Translations under genes and position numbers: made by a program
Source of the DNA: JACMLD01 sp044223995
Lineage (GTDB): Bacteria; Bacteroidota; Bacteroidia; Chitinophagales; Chitinophagaceae
Direction: 5' to 3'
Assembly (NCBI GenBank): GCA_044223995.1
Contig: JBGALE010000007.1
Location: 1 to 64,000, forward strand
Length of the DNA: 64,000 bases
Part shown: piece after piece, positions 43,104-52,622 of the stretch
Position numbering within the stretch: the stretch's first letter is position 1
Layout: every line of letters begins with the position of its first letter
The notes under the pieces: generated by a model
The model's database searches: none
Seen by the model: only the letters and a program-made list of their open reading frames with translations
What the model was told of the DNA's origin: nothing

Positions 43104-43568
43104 TTAATTAGATGACGAAAGGCTATCTGCTGTAGCATTCATCCAATTCATTATCATTTCTTTTTCTGCCTCTAGCAGCCTTGCTTTTGGGTGCATCAGT
43201 TTATAGGAAGCTATGGGCATTTCGTCATCTTTAATTTGGTTAGCAATACCTTTTAATTTACTTATTTGCCTTCGGTTTGTATAGCTACCAAAATCACTGA
43301 AATTTAATTTGTCTTTACCATTGCTGATATGTCTTGCCATCATCCATGCTACCGGTTGAATATTTGAATACCATGGATAGCTGCTGTTATTGCTATGACA
43401 ATCGTAACAAGCCTTTTTTAAAATTAGCTGTATGCTATCAGGCACCAAATAAACCTTTGTAAAATCAGTTGCCAAAACCTGTTCACTTTTATTGTGAACA
43501 GGTTGTACAAACTGCATTGCAATAAATACAATAAGCAAAGTCCATACTATTTTCTTAGCCCTGCTCAT
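43104..43568 (-). CDS. Haem-binding-domain cytochrome c-like protein
   Basis: 154 aa from the ATG at 43568 (the open frame goes on to 43601 but would overlap the previous gene). One N-terminal membrane anchor (WTLLIVFIAMQF) and CYDCHSNNSSYPWYSNIQPV, the CxxCH haem-attachment motif of the Haem_bd family; MPIASYKLMHPKARL provides a possible distal Met or His. It should sit on the periplasmic face. It begins 2 nt after the DUF3347 gene stop. I infer a role in electron transfer beside the copper oxidase. Confidence 0.8.
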   Translation of the reverse strand: MSRAKKIVWTLLIVFIAMQFVQPVHNKSEQVLATDFTKVYLVPDSIQLILKKACYDCHSNNSSYPWYSNIQPVAWMMARHISNGKDKLNFSDFGSYTNRRQISKLKGIANQIKDDEMPIASYKLMHPKARLLEAEKEMIMNWMNATADSLSSSN

Positions 43569-43570
43569 TA

Positions 43571-44179
43571 CTATTTGATGGTTTCTTTTACAGTCCCGCA
43601 ATCAGGCATCTTACTTCCCAAATAGGGATTTTTTATTTCTTTAACTTCGCTAAGCCATATTGCTCCCTTACCATCATTTGCCATAGGACAAAAATCTTTA
43701 TATAAAGTTTGACCGCCATTGCCAAAGGTTTTCACCAGGTCTGTCATGTCTTTGCTCATCATTATAAAATGTTCTCTCTGGTGCTCTATTTTACCTGCAT
43801 TGGCCCCGATATGTTCTGCATGTTCCTTTAAGTCATCAGCCACGTCCATATAGCTTTTCATCTGTTGCTCCGGTAGTGTTTTCATATCAATTTTTGCCAA
43901 TGCCGCAACCATTGCATTACCTGCAGCAGCTGCATCCTGTCCATTATCTTTTGCTAAAGCATTTTTTAATTGCAGGTAGCCAGCTATTATTTCTTTGGCT
44001 GGAAAAGCAGTATTAGCTGCACTTTGTGAAGTTGTTGTATCCGTGGTTGGCTGATGCATTGTCATAGAGGTATCGGAATGCATATCGCTTTGTTTTGCAT
44101 CCGTGGTTTTATCACTGCCGCTATTGCAGGCTGCTAAAGTGGTGACTGCTATTGCAGCTCCTATAATTATATTTTTCAT
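43571..44179 (-). CDS. DUF3347 lipoprotein
   Basis: 202 aa. Signal peptide with lipobox TLAAC (Cys18), then a His/Met/Thr-rich linker (SDMHSDTSMTMHQPTTDT) and a DUF3347 domain: IIAGYLQLKNALAKDNGQDA, QREHFIMMSKDMTDLVKTFG and the conserved ending FCPMANDGKGAIWLSEVKEI, then NPYLGSKMPDCGTVKETI. DUF3347 occurs beside copper and RND efflux genes in Bacteroidota; its CPM and CG positions may bind copper. A paralogue lies just upstream (44259-44732). Confidence 0.85.
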   Translation of the reverse strand: MKNIIIGAAIAVTTLAACNSGSDKTTDAKQSDMHSDTSMTMHQPTTDTTTSQSAANTAFPAKEIIAGYLQLKNALAKDNGQDAAAAGNAMVAALAKIDMKTLPEQQMKSYMDVADDLKEHAEHIGANAGKIEHQREHFIMMSKDMTDLVKTFGNGGQTLYKDFCPMANDGKGAIWLSEVKEIKNPYLGSKMPDCGTVKETIK

Positions 44180-44258
44180 TATTTAAATTTTAGTGTGTTA
44201 TAATACAAATAACCTCGTCCTGCTTGCAGTAAAGAGCATGCAGGAAAAATCTGTTTTT

Positions 44259-44732
44259 TTACAATGTTTCTTTAACGCTGCCACAGGTGAGCATGGCATT
44301 TCCGTAGTAAGGGTTTTTAATGGCCTTATTGTCACTAAGCCACGATGCCTTTTTCATGGGACAATACTGTTGATAAACCGGGTCAGCAGAAAGCTTTACC
44401 GCTTTAGCAAGGGCAAACATATTGGTGGATAAAGTGGCAAACTTTTCCCTTTGCAGTTTCAGGTCTTTAGATTGGGAAATGGCATTGGCATCCGCTAATA
44501 AAGCATTCCGGTTTTCATCTTTTAGTATTGCTTTATCCATCTCGTTTAAAGCCTTTACAAAAGCTTCTGAACTTGCAGCTGCAGCAGTTGCATTACTGCT
44601 AATCAATGCATCTTTTAAGTTATAGTATGAAGTGAGTAGTGGTGAAGGCTGAGCCTTAGAGGTTTCCTGTGCAAAACTCTGCTGCACGAACACAGTTGCT
44701 AATAAGGCAACTGAAAATAATATCTTTTTCAT
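44259..44732 (-). CDS. DUF3347 exported protein, second copy
   Basis: 157 aa. Cleavable signal peptide (ends FAQE), then the same DUF3347 domain without the His-rich linker: LLTSYYNLKDALISSNATAA, LQREKFATLSTNMFALAKAV, YQQYCPMKKASWLSDNKAI and NPYYGNAMLTCGSVKETL. Paralogue of the lipoprotein encoded 79 nt downstream. Predicted periplasmic. CPM and the late Cys are conserved in both copies, pointing to metal binding. Confidence 0.85.
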   Translation of the reverse strand: MKKILFSVALLATVFVQQSFAQETSKAQPSPLLTSYYNLKDALISSNATAAAASSEAFVKALNEMDKAILKDENRNALLADANAISQSKDLKLQREKFATLSTNMFALAKAVKLSADPVYQQYCPMKKASWLSDNKAIKNPYYGNAMLTCGSVKETL

Positions 44733-44806
44733 TTTAATCTGATTTAATGTTTAAACAAAATAATTACGGGCATGAGAAACCCATGCATAACATTTTATAC
44801 ATTAAA

Positions 44807-45271
44807 TCATATCTGAAAACGCTGGATGGCTATACGTATATCTTCAGGTGGAGGATAATAAAGCCTGGCTTTATATTTTGGAGGAAAGGATTTTGATAAA
44901 TCATAAATACCACTTGTTGCAAATGTGCTGATTACTGCCACAAATGATGGCACATCAATGGCAAGCTTTGCATTTTGATTCAGGTTCTTATCTAAACTTT
45001 GAAATTTTTGTACCTCATCATTGCAACAGCCGCCTTTTTCCTTATTTCCTGGTGCATTTTCATCATGGTGCTGATGGCTGCCAGTTTTACTATGATGCTC
45101 ATGTTTCTCACCATTTGCATGAACATGGATTTCGGTAGCTTCTTCATCATGATGGGCCTTATTGAAGCCCATATCCAAACCTATAGCACAGGCGAATCCT
45201 ACTGCTGTATTGAAGGCAAACACCAATAGCAGGAATAATGCTTTTAATTGTATGGCGATCTTTCTTTTCAT
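44807..45271 (-). CDS. Exported His-rich, Cys-containing protein (related to HYC_CC_PP family)
   Basis: 154 aa. A signal-like hydrophobic N-terminus (residues 8-28) is followed by a His-rich stretch (HVHANGEKHEHHSKTGSHQH), a KGGCCNDEVQKF motif and the ending RLYYPPPEDIRIAIQRFQI. The CC pair and PPP resemble the HYC_CC_PP proteins at 58929 and 61555, but this copy lacks the HYC motif. Probably a periplasmic metal sponge. The family assignment is tentative. Confidence 0.65.
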   Translation of the reverse strand: MKRKIAIQLKALFLLLVFAFNTAVGFACAIGLDMGFNKAHHDEEATEIHVHANGEKHEHHSKTGSHQHHDENAPGNKEKGGCCNDEVQKFQSLDKNLNQNAKLAIDVPSFVAVISTFATSGIYDLSKSFPPKYKARLYYPPPEDIRIAIQRFQI

Positions 45272-45455
45272 TAAACTATCCTAAAATTAAGCCTATTTTA
45301 GTAAAAACAGCATTTTCTAACCGTAAAGATAAGCCCGTGAGCATTCCGGAACTTATACAATTATGGGAAGGAATTATAAAATTATGACGATTTCGAATAA
45401 CAAAGAAATGGCAGACTTCCAGTTTGCAGTAAATAAGTGAATCACGAGCGATTCC

Positions 45456-47579
45456 TTACCCTCGTTTCACCTTCAGCATACTTGCATTAATAGCCACAAC
45501 AATGGTACTCACGGTCATTAAGACAGCGCCAGCAGCCGGGCTTAACAAAATCCCTTGCTTATATAGCACTCCCGCCGCTAATGGAAGTGCCACCACATTG
45601 TAACCAGTGGCCCAAATTAAATTTTGTATCATTTTACGATAAGTGGTTTTGCCAAACAATATCAAACTCACAATATCTTTTGGGTTGCTATTTACTAAAA
45701 CAATACCTGCAGTTTCTGCTGCTATATCGCTGCCGCTTCCTACAGCAATGCCAACGTCAGCAATTGCTAATGCAGGAGCATCATTAACACCATCACCTGT
45801 CATTGCAACAAACTCACCCTTGCTTTGCAGTTCTTTTATTTTTTCTAATTTTTGATGAGGTAATACTTCAGCAATAAAGCTGTCCATTCTTAAAGTTTCG
45901 CTTACACTTTTGGCCACTTTGTTATTGTCGCCGGTTAGCAGAATTGATTTGATATTATTTTCTTTTAACGTTTTGATAGCGCCTGCCGATTCTGGCCTGA
46001 TCTCATCAGACAATGCGATGTATCCTGCCAATTGAGCATTGATAATTAAAAACACAACCGTCTCCGTGTCGTTAGCGGTAAAACCTTCGGGCAATGCTAA
46101 ATTATTTTCTTTTAAAAAGCCAGGACTTACCACTAATATATTTTTCCCCTCTATTGAAGCTTCCACTCCTTTCCCTGTAATGGCACTAAAATTTTCTGAA
46201 GCAGGAATGGCGATAGTTAAATCTTTTGCTTTTTGCAGGATACCAGTGGCAATGGGATGTTCTGATTTTTGCTCCAGTGCTGCTGCTAAACGAATGATTT
46301 CATTCTCGTTTAATTCCATTTGCAATGGAACAATTTTTGACACTTCAAATTTTCCGACCGTCAGTGTACCTGTTTTGTCAAATACAATCGTGGTTATTTT
46401 TCTTGCATTTTCAAAAGCTGTTCTGTTCTTAATCAGCAATCCATTTTTTGCAGATAAAGCAGTTGATTTTGCTACTACCAGTGGTACGGCTAATCCTAAC
46501 GCATGGGGGCAACATATAACAATAACCGTTACCATTCTTTCCATGGCAAAGGCAAGTGATTGTCCACTTAAATACCAAACTAAAAAAGTTGTAATACCAG
46601 CAACCAATGCAATTATGGTTAACCATTTGGCAGCAGTATCTGCCAATAATTGAGTTTTAGATTTTGATTTCTGAGCATCATCCACCAGCTTTACTACTTG
46701 TGAGAGATAAGAATCTTTTGCGGCATGCGATACGGTAACTTTAATAGATCCGTTACCATTTATTGCGCCGGCAATTACTTTATCGCCTTCAACTTTTTGT
46801 ACCGGCTTTGACTCTCCTGTAAGCATAGATTCATTAAGGTAACTTTCACCTTCTAAAATTATTCCATCCGCTGCTACTTTTTCTCCGGGCTTAACGAGAA
46901 TTATATCGTTCTCTTTTAGTGTATCAGTTTTTACATCAACTGTCATGCTTCCTTTTACTTTATGTGCATCTGCCGGCATTAACTCCACTAACAACTCCAA
47001 TTCTTTAGATGCGCCGGCAACCGATTTCATTTCTATCCAATGACCCAGTAACATAATCAAAATAAGTGTGGTTAGTTCCCAGAAAAAATCCATACCCTGT
47101 AAACCAAATACAATTGCAACGCTATAGATGTATGCTACTGTTATTGCAAAGCCAATTAAAAACATCATTCCGGGATTCTTTGCTTTTACCTCATCCGCCA
47201 ATCCTTTTAAAAAAGGAAAACCACCGTAAACAAATACGATGGTTGACAAAGCAAATAAAATATATTTTGACCCGGTAAATTGCCAGTTGACACCCATGAA
47301 ATGTTGTATCATTTCTGATAACAGCATGATTGGAATGGTTAAAATCAGTACTACATAAAATCGCTTCCTGAAATCAGCGATCATGCTGTTATGATCATGT
47401 CCCGCATGCCCCGTTGAAGGGTTAGACCCATGATGATCGTGCATATTATTTTCAGCATCTGGTTTGACTAAAACCAATGTCATTCCGCAAATGGGACAAT
47501 TACCCGGTTTATCCTGCACCACGTCAGGATGCATCGGACAGGTGTATTTTATTTCATGATGTTGATATTCCATTTTCAT
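45456..47579 (-). CDS. copB: CopB-type copper P-type ATPase (CPH class) with N-terminal HMBD
   Basis: 707 aa from the ATG at 47579; a further in-frame ATG at 47612 would extend the overlap with the upstream gene from 26 to 59 nt. The N-terminus is one HMBD (YTCPMHPDVVQDKPGNCPIC) and a His-rich linker (MHDHHGSNPSTGHAGHDH). The core has TGES, VICCPHALGLAVP, whose Cys-Pro-His site defines PIB-3 (CopB) pumps, DKTGTLTVG, SEHPIATG and GDGVNDAPALA. Exports copper to the periplasm and is thought to prefer Cu(II) or Cu(I) depending on the member. Complements CopA (CPC) encoded nearby. Confidence 0.92.
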   Translation of the reverse strand: MKMEYQHHEIKYTCPMHPDVVQDKPGNCPICGMTLVLVKPDAENNMHDHHGSNPSTGHAGHDHNSMIADFRKRFYVVLILTIPIMLLSEMIQHFMGVNWQFTGSKYILFALSTIVFVYGGFPFLKGLADEVKAKNPGMMFLIGFAITVAYIYSVAIVFGLQGMDFFWELTTLILIMLLGHWIEMKSVAGASKELELLVELMPADAHKVKGSMTVDVKTDTLKENDIILVKPGEKVAADGIILEGESYLNESMLTGESKPVQKVEGDKVIAGAINGNGSIKVTVSHAAKDSYLSQVVKLVDDAQKSKSKTQLLADTAAKWLTIIALVAGITTFLVWYLSGQSLAFAMERMVTVIVICCPHALGLAVPLVVAKSTALSAKNGLLIKNRTAFENARKITTIVFDKTGTLTVGKFEVSKIVPLQMELNENEIIRLAAALEQKSEHPIATGILQKAKDLTIAIPASENFSAITGKGVEASIEGKNILVVSPGFLKENNLALPEGFTANDTETVVFLIINAQLAGYIALSDEIRPESAGAIKTLKENNIKSILLTGDNNKVAKSVSETLRMDSFIAEVLPHQKLEKIKELQSKGEFVAMTGDGVNDAPALAIADVGIAVGSGSDIAAETAGIVLVNSNPKDIVSLILFGKTTYRKMIQNLIWATGYNVVALPLAAGVLYKQGILLSPAAGAVLMTVSTIVVAINASMLKVKRG

Positions 47580-50292
47580 ATCGTTTACTTTTTTCTTTTT
47601 TACGGTATTCATAAATCGTAAGGCAAAGAATTCCCGCTGCTAAAGGGAATAACCAATCTACAGGCATTAACGATGAAGTATGAAAATACAAATTAAAAAC
47701 GGGCACGTAAATTATCAGCAGCATTAAGGAAAAAGATAAGGCAAACGCAAGCAACAGACTTCGGTTTGAAAACAGGTATTTGCCCAAAGCAGCAGCATAA
47801 GTACGGCGTGATAAGAGATTGGCATATTGGCAAAACACAATAGAAACAAAAGTAACCGTCATAGCTTTTTCATAGTGATTAGCTAAATGATGATTGTGAA
47901 AATATTCGGCAAGAAAAGCACCATAAGAAGTTATCCCCATCACAACTCCGTTAAAGAGAATGCCCATCATTGTCTCTTTGGTAAGTATTTTATCTTTTGG
48001 ATTGCGTGGAGGCATTTCCATCATTCTTTTTTCTGGCGGATCATACGTAAGCATAATTAACGGAAACATTTCTCCAATCATATCTATTAATAAGATCTGG
48101 ACTGCAAATATTGGAGTGGCAATACCGGCAAAGGCCCCGGCAAAACCTGCCAACACACAAGTTAATTCTGCAATGTTCGATGAAAGGTTTGTCTTAATTG
48201 TTTTTTCAAGGTTTCTGAAAATTGTTCTTCCTTCTTTTACTGCCACCACAATGGTCGAAAAATTATCGTCGAGTAAAATAATATTAGCAGCTTCCTGAGC
48301 CACTTTTGAGCCGCTTAATCCCATTGCTACACCAATATCTGCTCTCTTTAAACTTAATGTATCGTTCACTCCATCACCAGTTACAGCAACAATCTCTCCC
48401 TGCTGTTTTAACAAATCCACAATACGAAATTTATCATCAGGAGAAACTCTTGAAAAAATAACCGCTCTTTTGCAGAAAGAAGAACAAACTTCTTCATTAT
48501 TCATGTTTTGTAGCGAAGCTCCATTAATCACATCAGGAAATTCATTGTTTTCATTCATCAAACCGATATTCTTCGCAATAGCCTTTGCCGTTACTTCGTT
48601 ATCACCGGTAATCATAAACACTTTCATGTGTGCTTTAAAAACAGATGCTATTGCTTCTTTCACTTCTTCATGCGGCGGGTCGAACATGGTCACAAATCCA
48701 GCAAAGGTCAAATCCTGTTCAGCATCTTCAATTGTGTAATCGTATTTGCTATCAAGATCTTTATAGGCTATAGCAATAATACGTAAGGCGTTTTCTGCAA
48801 AGGCCGCAGACATGGCAAGAATTTCTTTTTTTTGCGTTTCTGCCAGTTCTTTTACATTACCATTGGAAATAATTTTCATTGATGTTGCCAGCACTGATTC
48901 TAAAGAACCCTTTACGAAAGAAATTACTTTGCCTTTATGTGTTCTTATTATCGCTGCTCTTTTACGAAATGAATCAAAACCAAATGATTTTACAGGTGGG
49001 TAATCATTATTCACTTCCTCTAAACTATATCCTGCTTTCATTGCCAATGCTGCAAAAGATGCTTCGGTAGGATCACCAATGCAATACCAGCCGGGGTGAT
49101 ATTTATCCGGTGGATTTATCTTTCCTGTTGAAGAAAGAAACCCGGATAGAAAAAAAGCTTTCATGTCTCCCAAAGATTCTTTTTTCAATACCTGCCCCTG
49201 TTCATCGAGGATTTCGCCTTTTGGCATATATCCCAAACCAGAAACAGAGAATGCCATTCCATTAAAATGACACCCGGTGATAGTCATTTCATTCTTTGTA
49301 ATCGTTCCTGTTTTATCCGATGCAATCACAGTAGCTGAACCCAATGTTTGCGCCGAAGCAATCTTTTTTACAATCGCCTTTCTTTTCGCCAATCTCCCAA
49401 CTGCCAGTGCTAAAGCCATTGAAATTTGTGCAGGTAACCCTTCGGGAACCATTGCTGCTGCTACACTGATAGAGAATACCAATGCAACTGCCATTGTATC
49501 ATTCAGCAGCAACCGTGTGCCGAATAATAAAACACCAATTACTAATGTTGCATAAGTCAGTTTCTTTGCTACATCTTTTATTTCAGTCTGAATTGGTGCA
49601 TCGGTTGATTTTATTTTTTGAGAACCCGAACTGATTTTTCCAATCTCAGTCTGCATACCTGTTGCATACACAATTCCTTTCGCCTCGCCTCTTGCAACGG
49701 TGGTGCCCATGAACACGCAATTTTTTACTTCGGAAATGGAAATATTTTTTTCTGCAATAAATAAATGGTCTTTTGAAGATGGCAGTGACTCACCGGTAAG
49801 AATAAATTCATTGGCAGAGAATCCGCTAGATTCAGTTAGGCGGATATCAGCAGGGATACCTACACCTTCCGAAAGCAAAACAATATCACCCGGCACAAGG
49901 TCTTCTGAAAATATTTCTATTGCTTTGCCTTCCCTGGTAACGGTGCATTTATCAACTACCAGTTTTTTAATAGATGCCAGTATATTTTCGGATTTCCACT
50001 CCTGGTAAAAACCAATCAACCCGTTCATCAAAACAATAATTAAAAGAATGAGGCCATCCCGTGGCTGTTGCAGGTAAAATGATGCCAGCGACGCAACGAT
50101 CAGAATAACGATAAGCGGGCTGGTAAATTGCCCGAGTAGGATCTGATAAATATTTCTTGTATTGGCAGCCTTTAGAACATTTTTACCAAACTTTTGTTTT
50201 GCTGACTGAATCACATTTTCGTTAAGGCCATGCAGAACATCACTGTTAAATTGTTTAATGAGTGCATCAATATGTTGTATGTTAGATTCCAT
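47554..50292 (-). CDS. PII-type cation ATPase (calcium/PMR1-like)
   Basis: 912 aa. SERCA/PMR1-type architecture: TGES (in FILTGESLPSS), AAAMVPEGLPAQ (the PEGLP motif of membrane helix 4), DKTGTITKNEMT, GDPTEASF, MITGDNEVTAKA and GDGVNDTLSLKRADIGVAMG, with ten predicted membrane segments. Transports Ca2+, Mn2+ or a related hard cation rather than Cu/Zn. GVNDTLSLK replaces the usual GVNDAPALK, a mild oddity. Its 3' end overlaps the copB start in another frame, so both are translated from one message, which is unusual company for a PII pump. Confidence 0.88.
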   Translation of the reverse strand: MESNIQHIDALIKQFNSDVLHGLNENVIQSAKQKFGKNVLKAANTRNIYQILLGQFTSPLIVILIVASLASFYLQQPRDGLILLIIVLMNGLIGFYQEWKSENILASIKKLVVDKCTVTREGKAIEIFSEDLVPGDIVLLSEGVGIPADIRLTESSGFSANEFILTGESLPSSKDHLFIAEKNISISEVKNCVFMGTTVARGEAKGIVYATGMQTEIGKISSGSQKIKSTDAPIQTEIKDVAKKLTYATLVIGVLLFGTRLLLNDTMAVALVFSISVAAAMVPEGLPAQISMALALAVGRLAKRKAIVKKIASAQTLGSATVIASDKTGTITKNEMTITGCHFNGMAFSVSGLGYMPKGEILDEQGQVLKKESLGDMKAFFLSGFLSSTGKINPPDKYHPGWYCIGDPTEASFAALAMKAGYSLEEVNNDYPPVKSFGFDSFRKRAAIIRTHKGKVISFVKGSLESVLATSMKIISNGNVKELAETQKKEILAMSAAFAENALRIIAIAYKDLDSKYDYTIEDAEQDLTFAGFVTMFDPPHEEVKEAIASVFKAHMKVFMITGDNEVTAKAIAKNIGLMNENNEFPDVINGASLQNMNNEEVCSSFCKRAVIFSRVSPDDKFRIVDLLKQQGEIVAVTGDGVNDTLSLKRADIGVAMGLSGSKVAQEAANIILLDDNFSTIVVAVKEGRTIFRNLEKTIKTNLSSNIAELTCVLAGFAGAFAGIATPIFAVQILLIDMIGEMFPLIMLTYDPPEKRMMEMPPRNPKDKILTKETMMGILFNGVVMGITSYGAFLAEYFHNHHLANHYEKAMTVTFVSIVFCQYANLLSRRTYAAALGKYLFSNRSLLLAFALSFSLMLLIIYVPVFNLYFHTSSLMPVDWLFPLAAGILCLTIYEYRKKEKSKRYENGISTS

Positions 50293-50353
50293 TTACAACC
50301 TTATTACAAATTAATTACCACCAACAGTATGTACTGTTTCAAAATTTAGCGGA

Positions 50354-51421
50354 TTAAAGATTTTTTAAAATAAACTCCACCCGTTCTTCGGGCGAAAGTA
50401 CAGGCACATGTATTACAGGAAAGGGAAGAGATTCATAAACCTCGGTAATTAATGTATGAATTTCCTGTTGCGCTTTCGCATTTTCATTTCGTGCATAGTC
50501 ATTAACCAACGGAAGAAAATCAAGAATAAATATTTTTTTATACACTGCTTTTTTCAACGCACTTTCTAATTTTTCATTTGCCGGCAGATTGAGAAAACGA
50601 TAATAAGCCTGCGCATCAGGAAGGGCTCTGTCAAGAAATACTATTTCACCAGGTGAAAGCCATGCTTCCTGTTCAATCTGCATATCCAAAACTCTTGTTT
50701 GAAACTCCTGTTGATTCCTTCTTATTTCTTCTACGGTCTTTCCGGCTATTCTTTGCGTATCAATATAATGTCGTGCATGTTCAATAGTTGTTGTATATCC
50801 TTTGTTGCGAAGTAGCTGAATAGTTGTGGTTTTTCCTGAGCCCGGACCACCTGTAATTACATACCAGTTTGTCTTTCTATGTGAACTTCCATTGATGAAA
50901 GAAGATTTTAGTATTTTTTCCTTATCGTTTTCAATTTTCGTTTTGCTATCGAGTAGCATATTTTTTAAACACCAGTTGCAATACCAATCTGCAAACAAAG
51001 AGGATATTGTTTTAGCAAACCAACCTTTTGGCTTTTTGTATGTAATAGATAATTCAGCCTGCGTTGTATTTCCTTTGGGATAAACCAGTAAATGCATCCT
51101 GTACCAGGAATAAATAATCATCTTTGCTTCTCCAACTGTTTCCCAAACTTTTTCTACACCTTCTACCCATTTTGTTACTTCAACCGTAAAATCCATTTTC
51201 ATTCCCATCACCGATCCTGTCCACTGGTATTTAGATCCTATACCCGTGTGCTGCTTTGTAAGAAATTCAAGATCAAGTTTACTACCCATCATCATGCCGG
51301 ATGATTTTGTCATGTGCATTCCGGTAACGCCGAGGTCGTCGAGATAGCTGAAAACTTTATCAGCTGGCGCATTATAGGTTTCTGTTCTTTTAATTGTTTT
51401 CATAAAACAATATTTAAACAT
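50354..51421 (-). CDS. Fusion of an SRPBCC domain and an AAA_28/NadR-like P-loop kinase domain
   Basis: 355 aa. Residues 7-160 look like an SRPBCC (START-like, polyketide-cyclase) fold: RTETYNAPADKVFSYLDDLG, GMKMDFTVEVTKWVEG, VYPKGNTTQAELSI. After a linker the second half is a P-loop protein: WYVITGGPGSGKTTTIQLL (Walker A), HARHYIDTQR, EIVFLDRALPDAQAYY (Walker B-like), typical of AAA_28/NadR-like NTPases. It begins 1 nt after the CusB-type gene stop, so it is in the efflux operon. Function unknown; the pairing of a ligand-binding fold with an NTPase is unusual. An ATG six codons later is an alternative start. Confidence 0.75.
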   Translation of the reverse strand: MFKYCFMKTIKRTETYNAPADKVFSYLDDLGVTGMHMTKSSGMMMGSKLDLEFLTKQHTGIGSKYQWTGSVMGMKMDFTVEVTKWVEGVEKVWETVGEAKMIIYSWYRMHLLVYPKGNTTQAELSITYKKPKGWFAKTISSLFADWYCNWCLKNMLLDSKTKIENDKEKILKSSFINGSSHRKTNWYVITGGPGSGKTTTIQLLRNKGYTTTIEHARHYIDTQRIAGKTVEEIRRNQQEFQTRVLDMQIEQEAWLSPGEIVFLDRALPDAQAYYRFLNLPANEKLESALKKAVYKKIFILDFLPLVNDYARNENAKAQQEIHTLITEVYESLPFPVIHVPVLSPEERVEFILKNL

Positions 51422-51422
51422 T

Positions 51423-52619
51423 CTACATTTTCATTCCTTCCATAGGTTTGGCCCCATTCTTAAAAATATATTCGCTTTGCAATAAATAGGCTCCGGAAAT
51501 AACCACTACCTCTCCAACTGTCAACCCTGATTTGATTTCAATCCTGTTACCACTTTCCAATCCCACTTCTACCATCTTATTTTTAAAAGAGTTGTTTCCC
51601 GTACTTACCCAAACTGTTGCACCATTACCATTTCTCAAAACTGCATCAATGGGCAATGTTAATGAGTTACGTTGCGGACTTTTAAGTAAAACGTAGGCTG
51701 GCATACCCGGCTTTAGTACATTTCCCGGATTAGCGATTGATACACGAATTAAATTAATTCTTGTGTCGGGGTTTATTTCAGGATTTACAAATTCAATCCT
51801 GCCTTTTATTTCTTTACCATCAAAGTCAGGCAGCTGTACAGTTGCGATGCTGCTTCTGTCAATCTGAGCCATTTGCGATGTATATACCTGCGCTTCCGCC
51901 CAAAGACTTGATAAATCAGCTAACTTAACTATTGTTCCACCCTCCATGCTATAATCTCCTTCCCGTATATCCAGTTCTGTTATGTAGCCCGAAGAAGTAC
52001 TGTAAAAGGTAGTAGTTGGGTTAGCCTTTTTCTTTATTTCAAGTTCCTTTATTTGTGTTTCTGATAAACCCCATAAAAGCAATTTGTTTTTTGCACTTAA
52101 TAAAAGCTGATCAAAATCAATTGTCTGTTCACCTGAGAATGCTTTCTTCTTATCAATTACAAGGAGGTACTCCTGTTTTGCATTATTTAATTCTTCGCTG
52201 TATAAATCATACAATGGAGTTCCTTGCTTTACATAATCGCCAGGGTTTTTATAATACAATTTTTCAACCCTGCCCATAACCCTTGAACTAACAGACGAAG
52301 ATTTCATCTGATCAAAATTCAAAGTTGCAGTCAAGACCAACTGATCGCCAATGGTACCGCTACGGATGGTATCAGTTTGTATATTACCTAATTGTATTTG
52401 CTGTTCATTTAATTGCAATTCATCTTGTTTTACTTCGTTATTTTTTTTTACTAATGTCAATTCCATATGACAAATAGGGCATTTACCAGGTTTATTCTCT
52501 CTTACCTGTGGGTGCATAGAGCAGGTGTAATAGGTATCAGTAACTTTTGGTATTTCTTTTTTGCTTTTACAGGAAAGAAGAAATAAAAAAAAGGTGGAGA
52601 GGAATAATAAGTACCGCAT
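51423..52619 (-). CDS. cusB: CusB-type efflux adaptor with HMBD (copy 2)
   Basis: 398 aa. Lipobox-like LFLLSC (Cys17), one HMBD (YTCSMHPQVRENKPGKCPIC, with HMEL where others have GMEL), then the membrane-fusion fold: SRVMGRVEKLYYKNPGDYV, a helical hairpin, SGYITELDIREGDYSMEGG and the RND-contact barrel (IEFVNPEINPDTRINLIRVS). The C-terminus KPMEGMKM is Met-rich. It lies 3 nt after a second adaptor gene. Two adaptors for one pump could form a mixed ring, or one may deliver metal. Confidence 0.88.
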   Translation of the reverse strand: MRYLLFLSTFFLFLLSCKSKKEIPKVTDTYYTCSMHPQVRENKPGKCPICHMELTLVKKNNEVKQDELQLNEQQIQLGNIQTDTIRSGTIGDQLVLTATLNFDQMKSSSVSSRVMGRVEKLYYKNPGDYVKQGTPLYDLYSEELNNAKQEYLLVIDKKKAFSGEQTIDFDQLLLSAKNKLLLWGLSETQIKELEIKKKANPTTTFYSTSSGYITELDIREGDYSMEGGTIVKLADLSSLWAEAQVYTSQMAQIDRSSIATVQLPDFDGKEIKGRIEFVNPEINPDTRINLIRVSIANPGNVLKPGMPAYVLLKSPQRNSLTLPIDAVLRNGNGATVWVSTGNNSFKNKMVEVGLESGNRIEIKSGLTVGEVVVISGAYLLQSEYIFKNGAKPMEGMKM

Positions 52620-52622
52620 TTT

